A program made the position numbers and the translations under genes. Positions 55,273-61,282 of a stretch of 64,000 nucleotides of DNA are shown piece after piece. The notes beneath the pieces are model-generated. The model did not search any database and had not been told where the DNA came from. It saw only the letters and a program-made list of their open reading frames with translations. The first letter of the stretch is position 1. Every line of letters begins with the position of its first letter. Source of the DNA: Rhodobacterales bacterium HKCCE4037 (lineage in GTDB: Bacteria; Pseudomonadota; Alphaproteobacteria; Rhodobacterales; Rhodobacteraceae); the NCBI GenBank assembly GCA_015689645.1, contig WVSM01000003.1, forward strand, positions 186,001 through 250,000, in the 5' to 3' direction.

Positions 55273-55812
55273 TCAGCGCGAGCGGCCGAACCGCATGTAG
55301 AGGCCGTCCAGCGTGTAGCTCTCAGCCACCGGCCCATGCTCTTCCGGGAAGAAGTTCGGATCGACCGGAATGCAATCCCGCCCGCAGGCCTGGATCATCG
55401 TGCCGGTCGTGCCGTTGACGAACCAGAGCCGCCCGCCCGGCGTGCCGACCCAACCGTTCACGCCATACCGCATGTCGCCTTCGACGTCCTGGATCGACGG
55501 CACTTCGCCGTCATACCCCCGCCCCCACGCCGCATGCGTGTGCCACGAGGAAACCGCCCGCATGCCAGGCTCCAGCGGCATCGAGGCACAACTCGCCTCA
55601 CCGCCCCAGGACGCCTTGGTCGTGCTGTAATTGCCCTCATTATCCTGGAGGATGAAGCCACAGACCTCTCGGTTGAAGGTTACCGAAAGGCGGTTCATCT
55701 GCTCCATCAGGGCCAGGACGAACTCCGTTTCCGCCGCATCCTGCGCCGAGGCAGCAGGCGCGAGCATTGCGGAAAGGGCGAGTGCGGACAGGGTCGAAAC
55801 AAGCTTGCGCAT
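55273..55812 (-). CDS. exported DUF4329 domain protein
   Basis: The 179-residue protein has a signal peptide (KLVSTLSALALSAMLAPAASA) and a JAB-like DUF4329 domain: VSSWHTHAAWGRGYDGEVPSIQDVEGD has the two histidines and later aspartate expected of a metal-dependent isopeptidase-type fold, and GRLWFVNGTTGTM follows. Three cysteines are in the mature part. It may act in the periplasm on peptides; activity is unproven. The ATG at 55812 starts the signal peptide. Confidence 0.75.
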   Translation of the reverse strand: MRKLVSTLSALALSAMLAPAASAQDAAETEFVLALMEQMNRLSVTFNREVCGFILQDNEGNYSTTKASWGGEASCASMPLEPGMRAVSSWHTHAAWGRGYDGEVPSIQDVEGDMRYGVNGWVGTPGGRLWFVNGTTGTMIQACGRDCIPVDPNFFPEEHGPVAESYTLDGLYMRFGRSR

Positions 55813-55998
55813 GGGACGAAAGTCTCCGGTACGGATATGTTGAAAGCAGGTTAGCGGAGAACCGCAGGCAGGCAATGCGAAAGATCGTGAAGCGTCTGTA
55901 ACGGCCAGGTCAAGCCGCGTTCCGAACATGACTGCGCCAAGCGGTGCGTGTCGCGGGGAAAGACGCGAAAGCGTAACCGCCGCTGAGCGCAGACGCCG

Positions 55999-56082
55999 TC
56001 AGATCGCGGCCCAATCCGAGAACCGGAACGGCGTCGGACGCGGCTTGCGTTGCTTGTGAGGGGCAGAATGGCGAGGGGTCAT
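55999..56082 (-). CDS. 27-residue mini-protein with FSDWAAI C-terminus
   Basis: ATG at 56082 opens 27 codons: an N-terminal basic, Pro-rich half (MTPRHSAPHKQRKPRPTP) and a tail FRFSDWAAI. AAAGGAAC lies about 10 bases upstream. A second mini-ORF at 56181-56276 ends in nearly the same peptide. The last 17 coding and stop bases are identical in both. Conservation of the tail in two copies suggests a real, very small protein family. Function unknown. Confidence 0.5.
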   Translation of the reverse strand: MTPRHSAPHKQRKPRPTPFRFSDWAAI

Positions 56083-56180
56083 GGCGGGGTTCCTTTCACC
56101 CTCGAACATAGGGCGCGGGGAATACCATGTCTTTGGGTGTTACACTGCCTTGACAGGCGTGTGCGAGCCAGTGGGCACTC

Positions 56181-56276
56181 TCAGATCGCGGCCCAATCAG
56201 TGAACTTGAACGGTGCGGGAACAGGACGGCCAGGGATCGGGCTGGCGGGGCGGCGGGGCAGTGCTTTGCGTTTCAT
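56181..56276 (-). CDS. 31-residue mini-protein with FTDWAAI C-terminus
   Basis: ATG at 56276 opens 31 codons: basic Pro-rich start (MKRKALPRRPASPIPGRPVP) and tail APFKFTDWAAI. GGATAACCGAG precedes it. It is a paralogue of the 27-residue ORF 99 bases downstream on the same strand: both have an RK/P-rich head and a P-F-[RK]-F-[ST]-DWAAI tail. The shared tail with different heads argues against chance. Function unknown. Confidence 0.5.
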   Translation of the reverse strand: MKRKALPRRPASPIPGRPVPAPFKFTDWAAI

Positions 56277-56282
56277 CTCGGT

Positions 56283-56593
56283 TATCCAACGTGGTTGCGC
56301 TTTGAATGTTCCGGATGCTGGGATCCGACGCATCTGCCACGCAATATCGGCGCGCTGATATCGGATAGCCTGCGGGACTTCTTCCCCTATTTTCGGAACG
56401 TTGGCGGAGAATGGCTTATCGCTCGCCGAGGTGCGCAGGCTTTGGCGCAACGGATACGCCCCCCTGTCGAATTGAGCTTGATCTCCGCCGGAGGAAGCGC
56501 GCAGCGCGGGCCGCGAATTGAGCCGTGGCTCTGCACAGGGATGCCCTGGACACGCGAGAGAATCACCTACGCCGAGTTCATGCGCCAGACATG
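56283..56593. other. unassigned region between mini-ORFs and cspA
   Basis: About 310 bases with no convincing gene. A plus-strand frame from a TTG at 56295 (99 codons) lacks a ribosome binding site and any recognisable motif, so it is not called. It may be decayed sequence or the promoter region of the mini-ORF pair on the minus strand. Confidence 0.4.
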
Positions 56594-56622
56594 AAAAAGG
56601 CGCGTCCGGGACCGGGCGCGCC
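56594..56622 (-). terminator. rho-independent terminator of cspA
   Basis: On the minus strand GGCGCGCCCGG and CCGGACGCGCC pair with one mismatch and are followed by TTTTT (plus-strand AAAAA 56594-56598). Confidence 0.85.
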
Positions 56623-56646
56623 ATTCATTGGTTCAGGAACCGAGGC

Positions 56647-56853
56647 TCAGACGAGCGACAGGTTCACTGCGCTTTCGCGGCCGTCGCGGCCAGCTTCGAG
56701 GTCATAGGTGACCTTCTGGTTGTCGGCGAGGCCGGTGAGGCCCGAACGCTCGACTGCCGAGATGTGGACGAAAACGTCCTTGCCGCCCGTCTCGGGTGCA
56801 ATAAAGCCGAAGCCTTTGGTGGTGTTGAACCATTTCACAGTGCCGTTGGCCAT
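56647..56853 (-). CDS. cold shock protein (CspA family)
   Basis: The 68-residue single-domain protein has both RNA-binding motifs: NGTVKWFNTTKGFGFI (RNP1 KGFGFI) and DVFVHISAV (RNP2 VFVHI). It is an RNA chaperone. AGGAG is a good ribosome binding site. The long leader (56854 to about 57050) with a GTGCAAGCTTGCAC palindrome 196 bases upstream could hold cold-responsive structure, as in other csp genes; that is inference. The gap 56854-57197 has no protein gene. Confidence 0.95.
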   Translation of the reverse strand: MANGTVKWFNTTKGFGFIAPETGGKDVFVHISAVERSGLTGLADNQKVTYDLEAGRDGRESAVNLSLV

Positions 56854-57048
56854 CTGTGTATCTCCTAAGTTTAAGTCCCGCCCGCGTGCTTGCGGCGGTA
56901 TGGCGTCAGTTGGGTAGCAGATCGAGACTGAGGCCTTGGTAGAGGAGACAGCGGACGAGATGCGGTAACGGTCGCAGGGGCCATATGCGCCGGATCGGGA
57001 TGAAATGCAAGGGATTCGCGTGGGCTCGGCGGAAAGGGGCCGAGGGAT

Positions 57049-57062
57049 GTGCAAGCTTGCAC
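57049..57062. repeat. perfect palindrome GTGCAAGCTTGCAC, copy 2
   Basis: Identical to the copy at 55241-55254. It lies 196 bases upstream of the cspA start, just before an AT-rich stretch. It may be an operator for cspA or for the RAYT gene. Confidence 0.8.
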
Positions 57063-57197
57063 AAAGCGGTTAAGTTGCTGTTTTTGCTTATAGTATAGAA
57101 TTTCGTTAAGCAAATTTTAAGGAGTTGCCAGCCGTTTGGAGGGCTGACCTGAACGTGGTTAACCGTAACGTAACCCTGTCGGCCCAATGTTCTGTTC

Positions 57198-57851
57198 ATG
57201 CCGAGATACCGCCGCCCGTTCGATCCGTGTCGTCCCGTGTACTTTACCGTGTGTCTGGCAGATCGGGGATCGAGCGCGTTGATCGACCATCTGGATATCT
57301 TGCGAGAGGCGGTGCGGGTGACGAAAGCGGATCGGCCGTTCGAGATCTTGGCTTGGGGTGAGCGGCGGTCCGCGCAGCGGCGAGCCGTCCAGTGGACGGA
57401 TCGAGGCGCGAACGGGCGGAGCCCAGGCGTCTTGCCGGATCACATGCACGCCGTGTGGCGGTTGCCGGAAAGTGATGCGAATTTTTCGCAACGGTGGGGG
57501 CGGATCAAGGCGCGGTTTTCGCGGGATGCGCGGCGAGCCGGGTTGGCGGCGCCGTGCGACGGTGCCGGGGGTGGGGACGGCGGGACAAGTCCCGCCCTAC
57601 GGTCTGGCGCGAACCGTAGGGCGGGATTTATCCCGCCGACCGAAACGCCACGGAAAGGCGAAGCGGGCATTTGGCAACGCCGCTTCTGGGAACACCATTG
57701 CCGCGACGACCGCGATCTGGAGGCGCATATCCGCTATTGCTGGCTGAACCCGGTGAAGCACGGGCTTGTCGAGCGGCCCGTGGATTGGGCGGCGTCGTCG
57801 ATCCACCGTGACATGCGGTTGGGGCGGATGGAGCCGGAATGGTTTGTTTGA
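57198..57851 (+). CDS. REP-associated tyrosine transposase (RAYT, Y1/HUH family)
   Basis: The 217-residue protein starts MPRYRRPFDPCRPVYFTVCL and has the HUH motif LPDHMHAVW (His82, His84) and a Tyr180 in HIRYCWLNPVKHGLVERP, the pattern of RAYT transposases of the IS200/IS605-like Y1 group. The length exceeds the usual 150-190. Two in-frame insertions explain it: residues 54-77, and about 117-152, which contain a palindromic repeat and a REP pair respectively (see repeats). It is single copy here, with no flanking inverted repeats. Whether it is still active is uncertain. Confidence 0.82.
   Translation: MPRYRRPFDPCRPVYFTVCLADRGSSALIDHLDILREAVRVTKADRPFEILAWGERRSAQRRAVQWTDRGANGRSPGVLPDHMHAVWRLPESDANFSQRWGRIKARFSRDARRAGLAAPCDGAGGGDGGTSPALRSGANRRAGFIPPTETPRKGEAGIWQRRFWEHHCRDDRDLEAHIRYCWLNPVKHGLVERPVDWAASSIHRDMRLGRMEPEWFV
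57357..57428 (+). repeat. 72-bp in-frame palindrome-bearing insertion in the RAYT gene
   Basis: RAYT homologues pass directly from the ...EILAW strand to VLPDHMH. Here 24 extra codons (57357-57428) lie between. They carry CCGTCC-AGT-GGACGG (57385-57399), a perfect 6-bp inverted repeat, and are a multiple of three long. The extra residues are basic and look non-structural. The insertion point is inferred from family knowledge, not from an alignment. Confidence 0.55.
57579..57637. repeat. two inverted REP-like hairpins (BIME-like) inside the RAYT gene
   Basis: GGCGGGACAAGTCCCGCC (57579-57596) and GGCGGGATTTATCCCGCC (57620-57637) are each small hairpins, followed or preceded by CTACGG (57597-57602) and CCGTAG (57614-57619), so the pair is in head-to-tail inverted orientation with 11 bases between. 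The reading frame continues through. REPs are the substrates of RAYTs, and here the element is within the transposase gene itself. Confidence 0.85.
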
Positions 57852-58101
57852 GGTCGCAGCATTGCTCAGACCATGGGTAGGGTTGCGAGCGCGTGTTTCG
57901 CCAAGGAACACCGACACATCAAGTCGGCACGATGCGACAAGCACACTACGAAGCCTTTAGTTCAGTTCAATGCACTGACTGTGCCCTCGCCGCTTCTATC
58001 ATAAATTCTGTTGCACGTTTGTGTGGAACTTTTTTCGCGATTCACCCATATTTAGTATGCGGAGAACGATAATCACAAATGATTGCACAGGAGGGCACCG
58101 T

Positions 58102-58314
58102 ATGGCCGAACGCAAATCTGCGTTGAAACGCGCACCAGAGCGCCCCGAACTCGAGGCGCTTTACGACGCAGCCAAGACTAGGGAACTCACAGACGAGGAA
58201 CTACAACGACAACGAGCCAGCTTCGTGTATGGTAACGCGCCCAAGGGCTCGCGCATCACGAAGGAGTCCGCTGAAGCGTCTGTTGGGAAGTTCCGGTTGA
58301 AGGCTTCTGCGTAA
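58102..58314 (+). CDS. putative antitoxin partner of the Fic protein
   Basis: The 70-residue basic protein (SALKRAPERPELEALYDAAKTRELTDEEL, then RASFVYGNAPKGSRITKESAE) precedes the Fic gene with a 12-base gap. Its place and size match Fic antitoxin genes; the FVYGNAPxxSRITKE segment is, from memory, typical of proteins encoded just before Fic genes. I see no canonical [ST]xxxE[GN] inhibitory motif. AGGAGGGC precedes the ATG. The codon use is AT-richer than neighbours. Confidence 0.6.
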   Translation: MAERKSALKRAPERPELEALYDAAKTRELTDEELQRQRASFVYGNAPKGSRITKESAEASVGKFRLKASA

Positions 58315-58326
58315 GGAAATCTATCG

Positions 58327-58920
58327 ATGTTCGTACTGGAAGAAGAAGACGCGGATCTCTTCGATAGGGTTCAGGAGCAGAACCTGAACCGGCAGTACGA
58401 ACTTCTGACAAATTGTATTGAAATCGGCCTCACAAAGGGGCCGGTTTCTTTCGACAAGTATCTACTTTGGGCGCTCAACCACGTCGCGGTTGCTAACATC
58501 TCTCAGTTTGGAGGTAGGTTTCGAAAAGAGCCTATCTATGTTGGCGACCACATCCCACCTCACTTTAACGAAGTAGAAAATTGGATGGACCGGTTCGTGT
58601 CTACGGTCCAAGAAAACTGGTACATTTGGACGCCAACCGAGCTCGCTGCATATGGGCTGTGGCGGATGAATTGGATACACCCATTCATAGAAGGCAACGG
58701 GCGAACAGCTCGTGCAGTGTGCTACTTTTTACTCTGTGTTCGTTCCGGCGCACTGTTACCAGGCGACAAAACAGTCCCGGAACGCATCCGCGAAAACCGC
58801 CGAGGTTACGAGGAAGCGCTCATCGCGGCTGATCGAGCTTGGGACGCTGGCCACTTGGATTTCTCGCGCATGGAAGATTACCTAGCTGGATTAGTAGCGG
58901 CACAACTCAGCGAGTCTTAG
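58327..58920 (+). CDS. Fic family AMP-transferase (toxin-like)
   Basis: The 197-residue protein has the Fic motif HPFIEGNGRTAR (118-129) with catalytic His118 and the anion-binding Gly-Asn-Gly-Arg, so adenylyl transfer to target hydroxyls is expected. A nearby TNCIE sequence at the N terminus resembles the inhibitory helix but lacks the Gly/Asn after Glu. AAGGAAA precedes the ATG. With the upstream small gene it forms a likely toxin-antitoxin module, AT-richer than flanks, between the RAYT gene and ettA. Confidence 0.85.
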   Translation: MFVLEEEDADLFDRVQEQNLNRQYELLTNCIEIGLTKGPVSFDKYLLWALNHVAVANISQFGGRFRKEPIYVGDHIPPHFNEVENWMDRFVSTVQENWYIWTPTELAAYGLWRMNWIHPFIEGNGRTARAVCYFLLCVRSGALLPGDKTVPERIRENRRGYEEALIAADRAWDAGHLDFSRMEDYLAGLVAAQLSES

Positions 58921-58938
58921 CTGCAAACACATTTGCAG
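58921..58938. terminator. small hairpin between convergent fic and ettA
   Basis: CTGCAAA (58921-58927) pairs with TTTGCAG (58932-58938), 4-base loop, just after the fic stop and before the ettA stop. A weak shared terminator. Confidence 0.45.
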
Positions 58939-58943
58939 AACCG

Positions 58944-60599
58944 CTACCTCACAAACTTCTTGTACTTCACACGCTTCGGCTCCAGCGCATCCGGCCCAAG
59001 CCGCCGCTTCTTGTCTTCCTCGTAGGCCGAGAAATCGCCTTCGAACCATTCCACGTGGGCCTCGCCCTCGAATGCCAGGATGTGCGTGCACAACCGGTCG
59101 AGGAAAAAGCGGTCGTGGGAGATGATGACGGCGCAGCCGGCGAAGTCGGACAGGGCGTCTTCCAAAGCGCGCAACGTCTCGACGTCGAGGTCGTTGGTCG
59201 GCTCGTCGAGGAGCAGGACGTTGCCGCCGGACTTCAGCAGTTTCGCCATGTGGACGCGGTTGCGTTCGCCGCCTGACAGCAGGCCGACCTTCTTCTGCTG
59301 GTCGCCACCCTTGAAGTTGAAGGTGGAGCAATAGGCGCGGGAGTTCACTTGCGCGTCGCCCAACTCGATGATCTCGGCGCCGCCGGTGATCTCTTCCCAG
59401 ACGGTGGCGTCGGGGTTCAGCGCGTCGCGAGACTGGTCGACGTAGGAGAGGTCGACCGTGTCGCCATATTCCAGCGTGCCTTCGTCGGGCTGTTCCTGAC
59501 CCGTGAGCATGCGGAAGAGCGTGGATTTCCCGGCGCCGTTGGGGCCGATGACGCCGACGATGCCGCCGGGCGGCAGGGCGAAGGTGAGGTCTTCGATCAG
59601 CAGGCGGTCGCCGTAGCCCTTCTTGAGGTTGTTGACCTCGATGACCTTGGAGCCGAGGCGCGGGCCGTTCGGGATGACGATCTGCGCGCGGGAGAGTTTT
59701 TCACGCTCGGACTGGGCGGCGAGATCCTCGTAGGCGTTGATGCGGGCCTTCTGCTTGGCCTGGCGGGCCTTGGCGCCCTGGCGGATCCACTCAAGCTCGC
59801 GTTCGAGGGTCTTCTGGCGGGACTTGTCTTCGCGCGCTTCCTGTTCGAGGCGCTTGGCCTTCTGTTCGAGCCATGCGGAGTAATTGCCCTCGTAAGGGAT
59901 GCCGCGACCCCGGTCGAGTTCGAGGATCCAGCCGGTGATGTCGTCGAGGAAATAGCGGTCGTGGGTGACGATCAGGATCGTGCCCTTGTAGTCGATCAGG
60001 TGCTGCTGGAGCCAGGCGATGGTCTCAGCGTCGAGGTGGTTGGTCGGCTCGTCCAGCAGCAGCATGTCGGGCGCTTCGAGCAGCAGTTTGCAGAGCGCGA
60101 CGCGGCGGCGTTCCCCGCCCGAAAGCGTGGCGACGGGGGCGTCGTCGGGCGGGCAGCGCAGGGCTTCCATGGCGACGTCGATCTGTGAGTCGAGGTCCCA
60201 GAGGTTGTTCGAGTCGATCTCGTCCTGAAGCTGCGCCATCTCGTCGGCGGTCTCGTCGGAATAGTTCATCGCAAGCTCGTTGAAACGGTCGAGCTTGGCC
60301 TTCTTCTCGGCGACGCCGAGCATGACGTTTTCACGGACGGTGAGGGATTCGTCGAGCTGCGGCTCCTGCGGGAGATAGCCGACGCGCGCGCCCTGGGCGG
60401 CCCAGGCTTCCCCGGTGAAATCCTTGTCGAGGCCGGCCATGATCTTCATCAGGGTGGACTTGCCCGCGCCGTTGACGCCAACGACGCCGATCTTCACGCC
60501 GGGGAGGAAGGACAAGCGAATGTTCTCGAAGCATTTCTTGCCGCCGGGATAGGTCTTGGAGACACCATCCATGTGGTAGACGTATTGATAGGCTGCCAT
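58944..60599 (-). CDS. ettA: energy-dependent translational throttle protein EttA (ABC-F)
   Basis: The 551-residue protein has two ABC cassettes (GVNGAGKST ... LSGGERRRVALCKLLLEAPDMLLLDEPTNHLD and GPNGAGKST ... LSGGERNRVHMAKLLKSGGNVLLLDEPTNDLD), joined by a charged coiled linker, as in EttA of the ABC-F family. It binds the ribosomal E site and couples elongation to ATP/ADP ratio. YVYHMDGVSKTYPGGKKCFENI is the family start, so the ATG at 60599 is right. GGAGCG precedes it. Confidence 0.95.
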   Translation of the reverse strand: MAAYQYVYHMDGVSKTYPGGKKCFENIRLSFLPGVKIGVVGVNGAGKSTLMKIMAGLDKDFTGEAWAAQGARVGYLPQEPQLDESLTVRENVMLGVAEKKAKLDRFNELAMNYSDETADEMAQLQDEIDSNNLWDLDSQIDVAMEALRCPPDDAPVATLSGGERRRVALCKLLLEAPDMLLLDEPTNHLDAETIAWLQQHLIDYKGTILIVTHDRYFLDDITGWILELDRGRGIPYEGNYSAWLEQKAKRLEQEAREDKSRQKTLERELEWIRQGAKARQAKQKARINAYEDLAAQSEREKLSRAQIVIPNGPRLGSKVIEVNNLKKGYGDRLLIEDLTFALPPGGIVGVIGPNGAGKSTLFRMLTGQEQPDEGTLEYGDTVDLSYVDQSRDALNPDATVWEEITGGAEIIELGDAQVNSRAYCSTFNFKGGDQQKKVGLLSGGERNRVHMAKLLKSGGNVLLLDEPTNDLDVETLRALEDALSDFAGCAVIISHDRFFLDRLCTHILAFEGEAHVEWFEGDFSAYEEDKKRRLGPDALEPKRVKYKKFVR

Positions 60600-60782
60600 G
60601 GGTCCGCTCCGCTTCCGGGTGTGGGTTTGATCGCGCCTTCCATACGCGGGCGCGGCGGGATGGGCAACGGCCCTGCGTGGCAGATGGGCCACGGCCGGAG
60701 GGGGGCGGGAAATCCGCAGGTGACGGGGCGGGTGTTGGTGGCGTAGGACGGCGGCCCAACCCAAGGACCAGAGGACGATCCG

Positions 60783-60836
60783 ATGGAATATCGCAGCCAG
60801 ATCACGTCAGGCCCCTGCCTGAACCACCGCTTCTAG
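60783..60836 (+). CDS. 17-residue mini-ORF followed by terminator (module A)
   Basis: MEYRSQITSGPCLNHRF is preceded by CCAGAGGACGATCCG (good ribosome binding site AGAGGA) and is followed after 43 bases by a strong terminator, then after 76 bases by a small gene at 60983. The same arrangement recurs at 63477. It could be a leader peptide or a stand-alone micro-protein. There is no experimental or homology support beyond the parallel layout. Confidence 0.45.
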   Translation: MEYRSQITSGPCLNHRF

Positions 60837-60879
60837 CGGCCTGTCTGTCTGCGCGTCGGATCATCCGCGCGTTCACCTG

Positions 60880-60906
60880 AAGGCCGCCATCCGGTGCGGC
60901 CTTTTT
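60880..60906 (+). terminator. terminator/attenuator of module A
   Basis: AAGGCCGC (60880-60887) pairs perfectly with GCGGCCTT (60896-60903), loop CATCCGGT, followed by TTT. The stem is identical to that of the terminator at 63573. Confidence 0.85.
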
Positions 60907-60982
60907 CATGGGTTTCCTTGAGGTTTTCGTGAAGAGCGTCGTGTCGCGTGGCGGCTTTCCCTATCCGCAAAGGAGGAAAGTC

Positions 60983-61255
60983 ATGACCAGAGACGATCGG
61001 CGGCCCGTTGGTCCGGGCCTTGTCATCTTGTTTATCATCAAATTGGCCGTGGCCATCGGGCCCGATATTGCGCGGCGCGCGCCTGACGTCGTTCGGGCGA
61101 TGCCGCCGCCGCGGGTGGCCGGTGATGCCCTCGCCGGGTTCGACGGTGCGGCGCTTGGCCGGACGGTCGACGATCATCGGCTCGGACAGCTTGGCGAAGT
61201 GACCTTCGACGGGCTTGTCGAAGTGATGCAGGCCGATGGCGAGGAGTCCGAGTAG
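60983..61255 (+). CDS. small hypothetical membrane-anchored protein (module A)
   Basis: The 90-residue product (TRDDRRPVGPGLVILFIIKL start) has one hydrophobic segment (about 13-27) and a soluble acidic tail ending DGEESE. AAAGGAGGAAAG, one of the best ribosome binding sites in the window, precedes the ATG. The leader just before it (GGCGGCTTTCC) resembles that of the gene at 63678. Minus-strand frames in the same place are shadows. Function unknown. Confidence 0.6.
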   Translation: MTRDDRRPVGPGLVILFIIKLAVAIGPDIARRAPDVVRAMPPPRVAGDALAGFDGAALGRTVDDHRLGQLGEVTFDGLVEVMQADGEESE

Positions 61256-61282
61256 GGTGATCCGGCCCCGATCGGGGTCGGG

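Noticed and set aside
56295-56594. 99-codon plus-strand frame beginning with TTG
   Set aside because: No ribosome binding site, no recognisable motif, ends in the cspA terminator.
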